64,000 bases of DNA from Candidatus Fukatsuia endosymbiont of Tuberolachnus salignus (GTDB lineage: Bacteria > Pseudomonadota > Gammaproteobacteria > Enterobacterales > Enterobacteriaceae): assembly GCF_964030845.1 (NCBI RefSeq), contig NZ_OZ034983.1, positions 2,294,001 through 2,358,000 of the forward strand, given 5' to 3'. The notes below the pieces were generated by a model. It was given only the letters and a program-made list of their open reading frames with translations, was not told the DNA's origin and searched no databases. The first letter of the stretch is position 1. The number at the start of each line of letters is the position of its first letter. Below, piece by piece: positions 38,701-47,320 of the stretch. Both the position numbers and the translations under genes were made by a program.

Positions 38701-39743
38701 GCAAGTTGATAGCTATCCATGAGCGCCAATCGCCCGGGAATTTTATTTTTTTCCATGAGTTGATCAAGAATAGTTCTGACGATAGTAGCTTGTTCTCTCA
38801 TCCCTTGAGGGTCATTAGATGTTTTTTTGATTATATTGATAAACAATTTTTTATTAATTTCTGGCAATACATCGGTATATAGGCAAATACCGCCCTCTTT
38901 TCTTAATATCAGTAAACGAAATATATCAATAGCCGCTGCCAAATTCCCTCTTAGAACCAGTTCCTTAACATATATCTGATATTCTTTTGCTGTATAATTC
39001 GTTGTGTTTATACTTTCAATAGAAATTATGGTGTCGGGATTGTCTTGTTTTAATTTGGCTAAAGCGTAAATAAAACTGCTATGATGGATTGTATCGATAT
39101 TGCCGATCTCTTCCCATGTGCTGATATGATGGTTGATTAAAAAATTCAGCGCCGCTTGATCGAAAGTAGCTCTGATAGTAGGGCTTTCCATTTGTTGTTT
39201 AATATACTTATAGGCTTTATTTTGCCAATCAATAATACGTTTCTTAAAAGTATTATACAAAGCAGTGTGGTTTTTTTGGGGATCATTGAGTATTTCCTTA
39301 CTGACTTGTTTTTGCAGATAGGTAGAAAGTTCGCGTGCCAAGTAGGTAGTATTGTCAGTCCATATTTTTATATTATAATCAGGATTTTGCTGTATCCATA
39401 AGTTGATATATTCCCGTTGGATATCTTCTATCTTGCCAAGACAAATAAAATGTAAGGTTTTATTTACAAGTTCCATAAGTCTCTCTGTGCGAGATAATAA
39501 CAAATCTTTAAGTGATTTATTATTTAGGAGTGTATCATTTTTATATATAATGGAAATGCTTTGATAGATACTATTAATCATCTTTAATAATAGTATCATT
39601 TCTTGTTTTGTAGTCACTGCGGGGGTGATTATTTCATATTTTTCTTTTGCATCGATAAAGTTTTTATATAATATGTTATCGTTGTAAGAAAGATCTTCTC
39701 TTTTTATTTTTGCTAATTCATTGATTATTGTTAAACGTTCCAT
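32721..39743 (-). CDS. Toxin 2: large-clostridial-toxin-like protein (2,340 aa)
   Basis: The architecture follows TcdA/TcdB. A GT44-type glucosyltransferase occupies about residues 1-560: FICLGKIEDIQREYINLW (near 98), DIFRLLILRKEGGICLYTDVL (about 267-288) with the Asp-Arg pair kept but the DXD site reading Y-T-D. A C80-like autoprotease follows (about 560-760): LVGNGS near 611 has Asn where the catalytic His is expected; LLGCGLTNM near 648 keeps the Cys. A TcdB-type pore-forming region follows with hydrophobic stretches near 1250-1290 (VSIVLGCVGLVF). No CROP repeats are visible. ATG 39743 is chosen; an upstream in-frame TTG (39788) is less likely. The C-terminus is cut by a frameshift in a G7 tract. 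The family glucosylates host small GTPases; activity here is doubtful. Confidence 0.8.
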   Translation of the reverse strand: MERLTIINELAKIKREDLSYNDNILYKNFIDAKEKYEIITPAVTTKQEMILLLKMINSIYQSISIIYKNDTLLNNKSLKDLLLSRTERLMELVNKTLHFICLGKIEDIQREYINLWIQQNPDYNIKIWTDNTTYLARELSTYLQKQVSKEILNDPQKNHTALYNTFKKRIIDWQNKAYKYIKQQMESPTIRATFDQAALNFLINHHISTWEEIGNIDTIHHSSFIYALAKLKQDNPDTIISIESINTTNYTAKEYQIYVKELVLRGNLAAAIDIFRLLILRKEGGICLYTDVLPEINKKLFINIIKKTSNDPQGMREQATIVRTILDQLMEKNKIPGRLALMDSYQLAPIDSQIKQAIETVLTLAQKEHIPLFVPLGELKVDAYFQCSYTNGSNQILIAQKNSLFIEKLLVNLEKTHQIIDNKDYNINGLSERLTLPEKVSPQLTILLPKKRFSLNAHALISYRHDIMSRYDRVTPELAGVSAYDRAYFQLLSDIDIVSFKYDMPYKFQHLISPPFIQASFLTEEFDQSRLRGTMRYLNTFTLHPQYHAQYIIQLYDNDPISEAACRSLYYQNTELNAWYRYDRKNNQLKKVESAANLHLKHETRVTLVGNGSLIAFSMDTIAHILGKKSSRGGYDRVNRKQVTLLGCGLTNMLPTNSPKRGELKQGIIKQLYQSLRSNNVFVNSIIVQESLFTIDVMGHRWSGQLFSERGRSLHKIDWIPTKVDAVKIKFTRQDNTITYEYQSIEQDVARRTKVITPFEKDGFLLTDTIQLSTIYITELSDWVTETSEKLDGLMDEDIARSIKTGASLNTSLLMNSESMVLIAGMSAGCGEILIADGHYHKIAILMKILEQTQEKKTYKDWFEALTLTCGRKRLEDLITRLFGDPQTAFLRLKKRVTHNRFTFYQFNLNGNADLILQSKHSKEMISRIYLGDIDDSLLVEDMRDDDNPTKLNKVTATITQLNAAINKLNRQHTIPLHYYSFFQRQDKSEQPNNKNTQLMEKYGNTKYIQKYENFNFTRPHPNIHVISRFNLRMRLKRTELALKDKNQSFSKDWVMIFAEVKYNPIGSKYVIPFINTKDFTSVKELEVSDNFFEELRQYLDDQTQSIDQYHQFAQGRVRPKLVGKIGGAGGIASVYHSFLSVYDAFQYGVNQIPGDSMLARAVQAHVYISLMADSNNLANTLGTAGELTLKAIANQLRNSGHFGIAATSLGKYNTLLAKGNLALSIFSFGLNSFELLLAENETQRSTALTRMAFDIVSIVLGCVGLVFTSPFAVVVLFVVGIALAVASYFISLMVESALERIEKAKAIGRYFNNMKTGWIRGGFYLVKGTLVPYTGTVITEINLTDTDNMFVTFDDNGQRMLKMADTFTQITPKAYANLRELYGVGKKQEIVALQQEDNDSITLVLPTAPEATMEPRYDSVLFVQLRGDAEFDTERFFAKQPDSGFIFEDKEKYRAITALKFDYKYTEIKIFLGTTPKYRLIAPGAGEHQRVIDNTYKKYLHYRIYAPEVGNTSILLLLNKAQADITIECENKAVQWNINAHHLTGIKTSFHVTNEGSVQIYFDRLVDSGNRERTSDKITITLIHRYTTKTTIQLPEGTFDVNLRECRLIPLIFDVSIIPNLAQQRDKKSAVKRHIAQSIQGFGETRRYINVNGFTPDPDEQSDDPCIYAFAQDTFLYTASHQNTLFAGTQRKNVRLIVPYDECAWYQGDLVIPAIDDPNVMYTYENIIWVSEIETHRLLQIYLPLCHRPTITKNTNHTEVSPLTLSKNILLAQAILFDQEYVYNGQKIRIKYMIDISDPEEKLALIEINGLPTEIRDQLTRDRDLTHLIRFMERTLSSRQFSFQHQKINPWRRVGQNIKELRNAKTDTTISIGNRLIWALKDSMAVTGNISANISNSIVNNPGYLINLAGVFKEFEEPEKIEESSEPEESSEPDEKIAECKESKEPNELKISRKSEKHKGCATPKAPIQVNYFFWSVVIPHNDPTNDDKPLHALYVQKDNTDAKAMNLADFGLTNGEVLTIKNALITTKQGFIYQLSNDRILTLSGIENAFIENNRDWSIAFATHIKQLQGSTRKKETIQIAPHLSISGLLQGDENQSIPLLAWYAKDSQHFVICKTDLGQNLTICGISDGLKGAWMLNNKGVKNKEIGYVPVMNASLLPSLFTGSVLQNEDSVPAANVLTLDNMLGDGFISARVNRKGTVIEGDIQGVTSKGILLNISMTHDNEFKITLIAVTDIFTDEYRGDHLKTALHSLCQNYSYNEMVIVALPDNKKGYYQPEKNILFILANEKYNYFGFDSKKIEAYFSRCDEQYLIRINSQGQDKLIDNQQHCYQREGGLLP

Positions 39744-40139
39744 ATTTTGATTCTCTGATTGTAATTTTAATATTATTGGGGTAATCAATGTGACACAATT
39801 TTTCCCGCGTCTAGGCGTCGCTCATAGAGACTTCGAATAAGTTTTAAGAAAAAGGCAGGGTTAATACAGCGGAATTTATTATGCAAGGAATTGATTTAGA
39901 ATAAAAAGAATTCATTCTGCACGTAATTTACACCAATTCTATGCAAAATGCAAAAATATCAATAAGTAATCTTTTGTTTTATTTTAAAAAATAAAAAAGA
40001 ATAAATTTACCTTGGGTTAAATAACCTAGTATTGCATTCGTTAATATAATGAACACAGTATAATTTAATAATAAAATTTATTAATAAAAGCATCATGCGC
40101 CCCCAAGGCTGATGAATTCAAAGATGACACTGCCGAAAC
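39744..40139. other. Intergenic region upstream of toxin 2
   Basis: AT-rich, no gene seen. Presumably contains the toxin 2 promoter; the right edge runs into an IS630-type fragment. Confidence 0.35.
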
Positions 40140-40370
40140 GGCGACACGTTTTTGTGTGGGGATAGCGAGTCTAATGCGCTGGGCTAAACGTATCGACCCT
40201 TGCCTGACGCGTAATAAACCGGCGACCAAAATAAATCGCGCCGCGTTGCTCCTTGATGTGGAAACCTATCCTGACGTGTCTCAATACGAACGAGCTCAGC
40301 GTATGGGGGGCAGTGCTCGAGGGATCTGCGATGCGTTAAAACGCGCTGGGTTTAGCTATAAAAAAACATT
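40140..40370 (+). pseudogene. IS630-type transposase N-terminal fragment
   Basis: Reads CVGIASLMRWAKRIDPCLTR, KINRAALLLDVETYPDVSQY, then ICDALKRAGFSYKKT, the helix-turn-helix part of an IS630-type transposase also present at 52068-52850. It is cut at 40370 by the IS5-family element, and the rest of the gene is not found on the other side. Confidence 0.7.
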
Positions 40371-41281
40371 AGATCTCTTCGGAAACTCTCATTTGTCTAA
40401 TTTCCATGTTATAAATTGCTGCAATCAGATTAAATCTTAATCCAAACCGTTTTCGCCTGTTTCGATAACGATCTGATACAATTTTAAATCGTTTAATCAT
40501 ATCAATGACATTTTCGTTTAATACACGCTGGCTTGATAACTTAAGATTGTTGCGTTTATCTTCTTTTGTTAAGGGATTTTTCTTTGTCTTTTTCTTAGGC
40601 AACGCCGAGTTTGAATGGATCTTGCCAAGCCCTTGGTAACCTGTATCTGTAATTGTTTTGATTTCAGGATGTATTCGCACACCAGATTCCTTGAACAACC
40701 TAAAATCATGACGCTTCCCATTAGTAAAGGTTGTACAGATGGCTACTTTGCTTTTTTTATCGACGATCACTTGGGTTTTTAAGGTGGGTCGTTTCTTTTT
40801 TCCTGAGTAAAACTGCTTTTGTTTTTTTTGGACGTTCAATCGGCGTTTCTGTGGCGTCAATAAGAACGAGCTCATACTCCCTATCACTTTTTAATAAAGC
40901 TTTGCGTCCAGGTAGGGCAAAATCAGGATGCTTTATTAGCGTATTCTCTATCCATTTAATCGTTTCATAGCAGGCGCTCTCACTCACCCCATCGCTTTGG
41001 CTGACAGGAAAATAAGTGCGATATTCTCGTAGATACTCAAGGGCCATTAATAAGCGCTCTTCTAAACACAGCCTGGGTTTCCGACCTCCTTTCCCTTGCT
41101 GACACTTATCCGCTTTATTCAATATCTTTATCATCTTTTCAAATCTACTGCGTTTAACACCGGTTAAGCGACGAAATTTTTCCTCTTCCAGTACCTTTAT
41201 TACTTCATATTTCATGAGGGCTCCTTGTTCAGGAGATTTTTAACAAAATTCCTACATGAATGCTAGTTTCCGAAGAGGTCT
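40371..41281 (-). mobile_element. IS5-family element, copy 2 (911 bp)
   Basis: Terminal repeats AGATCTCTTCGGAAACT and AGTTTCCGAAGAGGTCT (one mismatch). The transposase frames are orfA 41215-40757 and orfB 40887-about 40390, with the same Asp, Asp and Glu motifs as copy 1 and the same eight-A run at the overlap. The flanks do not show a matching ATT duplication, so DNA beside it has probably been lost or rearranged. Confidence 0.85.
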
Positions 41282-41442
41282 AATAAAAAATAATGAGAGG
41301 GATAATCAATATCAATAAATAATAGAGTCTTTCATTGTTATGAGGGGTAGTATTAAAATAGGGTCCTCTCTTTATAGGCCGAATAATGAGACAATCATAT
41401 AAAATTTATCCAATAAAAATAGTCTTGACGAGCAAAGCTATT

Positions 41443-42764
41443 CTATTTATTCTGTAATAAAATCCATTTTTGATTTTTCAGTGTGGCAATAATCGTGTCT
41501 TTCGCTATTTCACCATAATGGTCGGCAAGGTATTGAGCGAAATGAGCTGCAGTGATTTTATACTCAGAGTGAGCACTGATAGATGCAGCAAAGGTTTCAA
41601 GTGCTTGGTGGAGTGTCGCGCCAATATATACCCGTGATCAATGAAGATGCTTGATTTTGAAGTCGATAAGGATCATGCTCATAGCCATGAAAATAGAGCT
41701 GACTGCTGACCAGAAAATTACCCTCGAAGCCCAACATCGTCAAAGCCATGACCGCCGTGTCTGTGACAGGATCCGGTGTGTTTTGTTGTCCGCAGACGGC
41801 TGGACTCCCCCTATGATTGCTCACTCACAGCTCATTAATGAAACCACGGTGCGGCGCCACCTTACAGACTATCATAAACTCAACAAGCTCAAGCCTGAAA
41901 ATGGCGGCTCCGATGGCTATCTCAATGCGGAACAGACCACGTCGCTGGTTGAACATCTCACCCAGCCGCTCTACCACCACAATCACCAAATTGTGGCGTA
42001 TATCGCTGGACGCTGGAACATCACCTTTACCGTATCAGGTCTGTATAAAGGGTTGAAGCAGCAGGGCTTTAGCTATAAAAAGCCGAAAGGTGTTCCGCAT
42101 AAATTTGCCGTTGAGAAACAGCAGCAATTTATAAAGACCTACAGCGAATTGAAAGACGCCGCGGGTAATGACCCCATACTGTTTATTGATGCCGTTCATC
42201 CGACACAAGCCACCAAAATAAGCTACGGCTGGATACGAAAAGGCCAGGATAAAACGATAGAGACCACCGGGAGCAGAACGCGGTTGAATATCATGGGAGC
42301 CTTGAACATCCAGAATGTGGCTAACCCCATAATCCGTGATGATGAGACGATTAACAGCGAAAATGTGGTTCACTTCCTGTCTGCCATTCGCGCGCATTAT
42401 CCCATCACGACAACGGCACATGTGATCCTCGAGGGTGCAGGCTATCACCGTTCACAGCTTGTGCAAGACGCCGCGCTTACGTTGAATATCCAGCTTCATT
42501 ACCTTCCGCCGTATAGCCCGAATCTAAACCCGATAGAGCGATTGTGGAAGGTGATGAATGAGCAAACACGAAACAATAGATATTACCCATCTAAACAGAG
42601 TTTTAAGAACGATATCTTAAACTTCTTTGAGGTGAAGCTACCACAAATGGCAAGTTCTCTGGTATCTCGCTTAAACGATAATTGCCAGGCGCTAAATCCT
42701 GCATCTTGATTTCACTTGGGTATAAATCATCTCTTGACGGTTCTTTCATCACGTTTTGTAACAT
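41443..42764 (-). pseudogene. Hypothetical protein (second copy of the gene at 1-144), broken by IS630 and a frameshift
   Basis: From ATG 42764 it reads MLQNVMKEPS, then an extra A shifts the frame compared with the copy at 1-144. The IS630 element follows, and the remainder (ATLHQALETFAASISAHSEY to LKNQKWILLQNK) ends at 41443. Without the insertions the protein would be about 73 residues. No family recognised. Confidence 0.6.
41629..42722 (+). mobile_element. IS630-family element A (1,094 bp)
   Basis: Ends TACCC...GGGTA with a TA target duplication; the uninterrupted target survives at about 100-110. The transposase is best started at ATG 41687 (MKIELTADQKITLEAQH) and ends at 42709, about 340 residues. 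It has a two-part HTH and a DDE domain: PILFIDAVHPTQ (first Asp), ILEGAGYHRS where the second Asp is expected but Glu is found, and PYSPNLNPIERLWK (Glu). An almost identical copy B lies at 48538-49631 in the opposite orientation. Confidence 0.9.
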
Positions 42765-42791
42765 AACGCTTTCTTTTTTTAGAGATACAAT

Positions 42792-42930
42792 AGACCTCTT
42801 TCCAAACCGTAGCGAGTGATGCTAAGTCAAGGCGCCTGGCGCACAGCAACCGGAGTGTATAAGTATATGAGGATTGCGAGCACCGGGCAACGCAGGATTC
42901 GCGTCACACAGTAGGTTTCGAAAGAGGTCT
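42792..42930. mobile_element. 139-bp MITE with IS5-like ends
   Basis: Terminal repeats AGACCTCTTTCCAAACC and GGTTTCGAAAGAGGTCT (imperfect) are flanked by an AAT duplication (42789-42791, 42931-42933). The ends resemble those of the IS5-family elements in this window, which could mobilise it. No coding sequence. A half copy is at about 18822. Confidence 0.75.
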
Positions 42931-43273
42931 AATGTATGCTTATCCCTAATTGAGGTTAGATAGGTAATTCACCGTACTGGAAAATGAGGATCTTTGACGA
43001 ATAGCCATTACGGCTATTCGTCGTGGCTGTGCTTGCTGGGGAGTATCGGGTAATCTCTTCGTTCTTGCCATTGCTCATATCCTTTTTAAATTCACTAATT
43101 ATCTGAATATAGGCACTTACACAATTTTCAGGACAGGCTCCCCATCCATAAAACTACTTTCTGGTGTGGGCACCCTCTGTGTTTTTTATTGGTGAAAAAT
43201 TGATCCAGTGGATTGAGCCACATAACTTAAATGTAAAGATCATTATTAAGCGTTGCTTGGCCATTCCAGCTGA
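42931..43273. other. Intergenic region downstream of the YadA-like gene
   Basis: Contains an 11-bp perfect hairpin (GACGAATAGCC, 5-nt loop, GGCTATTCGTC; 42996-43022) that may act as a transcription barrier for the leftward adhesin gene; no T-run is present. No gene seen. Confidence 0.4.
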
Positions 43274-45424
43274 TTACCATTCAAGGTTAAAAGAAGTATT
43301 GTACATGAGGTTATTTTCTCCAGAATAAGCGACACCCGCTTTCACCGCCGTATATTCATTGAAGCGATATCCGGTACCGATAGCGATGGCCGTAGAGGCA
43401 TTATACCCTCCAACTCCAACCGTAACGTTTACTTTCCCTACATTATAGGGTTGAAAAAGCCCTGTTAACGCCGCAGATGTGGCTAGTCCTCGGTCAATTT
43501 TTTTGTTTGTCTTAGATAACTCATATTGAAGATTATTAATTTTTGATGCATTTTTATAGGCTAATGCATGTGCGACAGTCGTCATTCTGTTAACGCGATT
43601 TAACTGGGAGATATTGGCGGCGTCATGATCTCTGATGCCATCGGTAACACCGGTAAGCACTCTATCCCCCTGCTTTCCCGCGACAGAGATGGCATTGCCC
43701 CCTAAATCATGACCGATATGAATGACGCTATCAGGGGCTTGCTTAGCCATCTTACCGATGTGCGATATTTCACTTTCGAGTTGCCCCACTAACGCTCGCG
43801 CCTGATGGGCGCTGGAGTGGGTCAATTGAGCGGAATTTTTAGTCGACTCGATAGCTGTCTTGAAATCAGCCTCATATTGCTGAGTATTGTCTAAGGCTGT
43901 CTTGGCTTTAGCCTCGTGATCACTGACGGCGTCTAAAACTGTTTTAGCATTCGTGGCATGTGTACTGGCCGTAGTTTCATGCTGCTGAGTATTGTCTAAG
44001 GCTGTCTTGGCTTTAGCCTCGTGATCACTGACGGCGTCTAAAGCTGTTTTAGCATTCGTGGCATGTGTACTGGCCGTAGTTTCATGCTGCTGAGTATTGT
44101 CTAACGCTGTCTTGGCTTTAGCCTCGTGATCACTGACGGCGTCTAAAACTGTTTTAGCATTCGTGGCATGTGTACTGGCCGTAGTTTCATGCTGCTGAGT
44201 ATTGTCTAAGGCTGTCTTGGCTTTAGCCTCGTGATCACTGACGGCGTCTAAAGCTATTTTAGCATTCATGGCATGTGTACTGGCCGTATTTTCATGCTGC
44301 TGAGTATTGTCTAACGCTGTCTTGGCTTTAGCCTCGTGATCACTGACGGCGTCTAAAACTGTTTTAGCATTCGTGGCATGTGTACTGGCCGTAGTTTCAT
44401 GCTGCTGAGTATTGTCTAAGGCTGTCTTGGCTTTAGCCTCGTGATCACTGACGGCGTCTAAAACTGTTTTAGCATTCGTGGCATGTGTACTGGCCGTAGT
44501 TTCATGCTGCTGAGTATTGTCTAAGGCTGTCTTGGCTTTAGCCTCGTGATCACTGACGGCGTCTAAAGCTGTTTTAGCATTCGTGGCATGTGTACTGGCC
44601 GTAGTTTCATGCTGCTGAGTATTGTCTAAGGCTGTCTTGGCTTTAGCCTCGTGATCACTGACGGCGTCTAAAGCTGTTTTAGCATTCGTGGCATGTGTAC
44701 TGGCCGTAGTTTCATGCTCCTGAATATTGTCTAAGGCTGTCTTGGCTTTAGCCTCGTGATCACTGACGGCGTCTAAAGCTGTTTTAGCATTCGTGGCATG
44801 TGTACTGGCCGTAGTTTCATGCTGTTGCGTCCTGGTTAAAGCTGTTTTGGCGTTAGTTTCGTTATGGCTGATGGCGTTCTGCATATCATGGATTTTGTTA
44901 TCTACCGCTCTTAATTGTCTAACATTAACGGCATCAGTGTCTTCAGTACCCCCCGCAACATGAGTTATTTGACGTAATTCTTCATAATCATCATTACCAA
45001 CAGAAACTTCACCTTCCGAATTAACGGCCTTATTCGAAAATGCTTCAGTCATGGTTTTTGATGATCTGTTTGCTATAGAATGAGCACCTAAGGCTACAGA
45101 TTCGTCTACTTCTGCCTTTGCATTATTACCAATTGCGGTGGCATTAATACCAGATACTGTAACGCTAGCTCCAACAGCTGTGCTTCCGTACTGCTTAACT
45201 GTAGAATGACTACCTAACACAACAGTATTATCTCCATCAGTCGTAGCTTGATGACCTGCTGCAAGAGCATTTTTTCTCATAATTCCATACTTATCATTCT
45301 TAATTTCAGCTGTATCTATGTGCTTCTTGTCGCCAGTTTCGTCAGTCACTTCCTCTCCGTATGAATAATTGGCTAGAATCATGTTAGTTAGTAACATGGA
45401 CAATAAAATTAATTTGTTATTCAT
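43274..45424 (-). CDS. YadA-type trimeric autotransporter adhesin (716 aa)
   Basis: Layout: signal peptide (MNNKLILLSMLLTNMILANY, about residues 1-23); head with YadA-type repeats (VVLGSHS, TAVGASV, TAIGNNA, VALGAHS, about 65-120); neck (TDAVNVRQLRAVD, about 159-171); a coiled-coil stalk with nine tandem 35-residue repeats (about 195-520; each has HETTASTHATNAKTALDAV and SDHEAKAKTALDN); a second neck-like element (DHDAANISQLNRV); and a C-terminal four-strand membrane anchor (GKVNVTVGVGGYNAS... ending FNLEW). Such proteins form surface trimers that bind host matrix or cells. The 105-bp DNA repeats are nearly identical, so the stalk length may vary by recombination. The gene is intact and isolated between mobile elements. 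Confidence 0.92.
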   Translation of the reverse strand: MNNKLILLSMLLTNMILANYSYGEEVTDETGDKKHIDTAEIKNDKYGIMRKNALAAGHQATTDGDNTVVLGSHSTVKQYGSTAVGASVTVSGINATAIGNNAKAEVDESVALGAHSIANRSSKTMTEAFSNKAVNSEGEVSVGNDDYEELRQITHVAGGTEDTDAVNVRQLRAVDNKIHDMQNAISHNETNAKTALTRTQQHETTASTHATNAKTALDAVSDHEAKAKTALDNIQEHETTASTHATNAKTALDAVSDHEAKAKTALDNTQQHETTASTHATNAKTALDAVSDHEAKAKTALDNTQQHETTASTHATNAKTVLDAVSDHEAKAKTALDNTQQHETTASTHATNAKTVLDAVSDHEAKAKTALDNTQQHENTASTHAMNAKIALDAVSDHEAKAKTALDNTQQHETTASTHATNAKTVLDAVSDHEAKAKTALDNTQQHETTASTHATNAKTALDAVSDHEAKAKTALDNTQQHETTASTHATNAKTVLDAVSDHEAKAKTALDNTQQYEADFKTAIESTKNSAQLTHSSAHQARALVGQLESEISHIGKMAKQAPDSVIHIGHDLGGNAISVAGKQGDRVLTGVTDGIRDHDAANISQLNRVNRMTTVAHALAYKNASKINNLQYELSKTNKKIDRGLATSAALTGLFQPYNVGKVNVTVGVGGYNASTAIAIGTGYRFNEYTAVKAGVAYSGENNLMYNTSFNLEW

Positions 45425-45767
45425 AATATTATTTCGTTGCGCAATGGCAACGTCCTATTTTTACAGGCAAATTTATTTTTTATGGAGCAAGATTGGAGCT
45501 GGGAAATTGAATGTTTCATACTTCTTTTCCACTTAGTGATGCATGCATATATTCGTGATAAGCGCATTCAGACTAAGGGTAAGAAATAAAACGCGATAGT
45601 TACCAAAATAGGAACTGTTTTTTTCAGTGAGTGGACTAATATTACGCAAGCTTCAAATTTTTCAGAAAAATCACACGTTTTGTACTCTTATCCGGTGTGC
45701 CGGAAAACCTGTTCATTCAGTGGGATAGCCCCGTGGATTCAACACCATTTGCTGTGCTTGGTGTTCG
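45425..45767. other. Intergenic region upstream of the YadA-like gene
   Basis: AT-rich, without a supportable gene. It should hold the adhesin promoter. The right end abuts the hydrolase fragment. Confidence 0.3.
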
Positions 45768-46214
45768 TCATTTATTTAATACAGGTGATAACTTCAACAC
45801 CTCAACAATAAATTTATTAATAGCATTTTTCACGGCAGGTAAGTCGTACGCATGGATTCCAGAACCTAATTTATGCGTATTGGCATTGGGGATAGCCACG
45901 GCTTGTTTGTTGCGTTGCGCTGTCGCGAGTTCTTGATGCATTTTCAGTATGGCGGGTACTTTTACCACTGAATCTTGCTGTTGTTTGTTTTTGTAATAAT
46001 ACAGATTTAAAACAGGCTGCCGGATCTGGTCAAAAGTCAGCTTATGCATGGTGCTTTCCAGCAGATTTTGCAATTGCACCACCGCTTCTAATCGATACAC
46101 CTTATACCAATATTTTTCTTCTTCCTGGCTTTTAATTGTCTCCGACTGAAATCGACTGTTTTTTATTAGCCGAGCGAATTGTAAGCCCCAAGGATTATTG
46201 ATAATAAAAACCAA
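45768..46214 (-). pseudogene. Alpha/beta-hydrolase C-terminal fragment
   Basis: The 148-codon frame contains the late part of an alpha/beta-hydrolase: TFDQIRQPVLNLYYYKNKQQ with the Asp region (QQDSVVKVPAI), and THKLGSGIH with the expected catalytic His. The nucleophile elbow and N-terminal half are absent; just upstream is IS630-type DNA, which probably cut the gene. Exact substrate class unknown. Confidence 0.6.
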
Positions 46215-46330
46215 AGGATCGCTGATCGCTACATTGGGTGAAGTCGCACAGCACAGCTTCCAGAAAAAGAGAGACGGCTATAAAAAGCAGGGAAAATCGT
46301 TGGTTTATCTTGACGAACGCGGTTTCGCAA
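46198..46330 (+). pseudogene. IS630-type transposase scrap
   Basis: The translation AQHSFQKKRDGYKKQGKSLV and YLDERGFAKD resembles the start of the DDE domain of IS630-type transposases (the YLDESGFAHD block). Only about 45 codons remain. Confidence 0.5.
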
Positions 46331-46344
46331 AAGATATAGCTGCA

Positions 46345-47098
46345 ATTATCGCGTATTGGCGAACTTACGTCAGAACTGCAACTGCCGGGGATTGATGCAA
46401 ATGCCTGCGATTTAGCCCAGTAAGCTGCGCAACAAGAGTGGGATTACTTGACCTTCCTGGAGCAGATTCTGCAGTGTGAGAAGCGTTCACGCCATCAACG
46501 GAAGCAGCATATGTTCACCCGAATGGCTGGATTCCCCAGCCTGAAAACGCGGGAGGATTTTGATTTTACCTTCGCCGCTGGTATGCCAAAAAAACAGGTC
46601 ATTGAGTTAGCGTCGTTGTCATTTATTGAGCGCCAGGAGAATGTGGTGATGCTGGGGCCCTCAGGAGTGGGCAAGACCCATAGCGCTAGGTTACAAAACC
46701 GTGCAGGCAGGAATCAAAACCCGGTTTATCAGTGCATCTGACTTAATTCTGCAACCGGCCACAGCGCAGCGACAAGACAACTATAAACAGGTCATGCTGC
46801 GCGCCGTACAGGCACCCCGGCTGCTAATTATTGATGAAATCGGCTATCTGCCCTTTACCGTACATGAAGCCAAATTGCTGTTTGATGTCATAGCCAAACG
46901 CTATGAAAAAGCTTCAGTGATCTTAACGAGCAACTTGCGTTTGGTCAGTGGGGCCAGGTGTTTGCAAACGACACAGCACTCACCTCCGCTATGTTAGACC
47001 GGGTACTACACCACTCACATATCTTGCAAATCAAAGGAGAAAGCTATCGGATCAGAGAAAAAAAACAAGCCGGATTAATGGACAAACCAAAAGTGTAG
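46345..47098 (+). pseudogene. istB: IS21-family IstB ATPase, frameshifted
   Basis: IstB is the AAA+ helper ATPase of IS21 elements. One can follow ELQLPGIDANACDLAQ, a stop, then EWDYLTFLEQILQCEKRSRH, the Walker A GPSGVGKTH, a frameshift, LGYKTVQAGIKTRFISASDL, Walker B LLIIDEIGYLPF, another shift near 46940, and FANDTALTSAMLDRVLHHS to a stop at 47098. At least three breaks. The istA partner is missing. Confidence 0.85.
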
Positions 47099-47149
47099 TG
47101 GATCACTTTTAGATTGTTGTTGATATAACGCGCAAGAAGCCACGTGGAA

Positions 47150-47318
47150 AAAGGGACCGTATTGGCAGGTCAATACCAGATGGCATTACATCAATTGCCG
47201 ATGCAGTTTACCGACATTGCGACCTCGATTGCCGGCGGGGGGATGCCGCTGTACCTGATTGCCATCCAGTAAGGGGGAAAAATCCGGGACAGCTTTGGCG
47301 GTATTGCCAATGCACTAG
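47150..47318 (+). pseudogene. Phage tail tape-measure fragment
   Basis: Reads AGQYQMALHQLPMQFTDIA, TSIAGGGMPLYLIAIQ, stop, GGKIRDSFGGIANA, which resembles the N-terminal region of lambda GpH-type tail length tape-measure proteins. One in-frame stop. It shows that this block once contained a tailed prophage. Confidence 0.6.
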
Positions 47319-47320
47319 AC

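Noticed and set aside
43860..44835. Regular direct repeats that could be taken for a CRISPR array
   Set aside because: The 105-bp units have no spacers and lie in frame inside the YadA-like gene as 35-residue stalk repeats.
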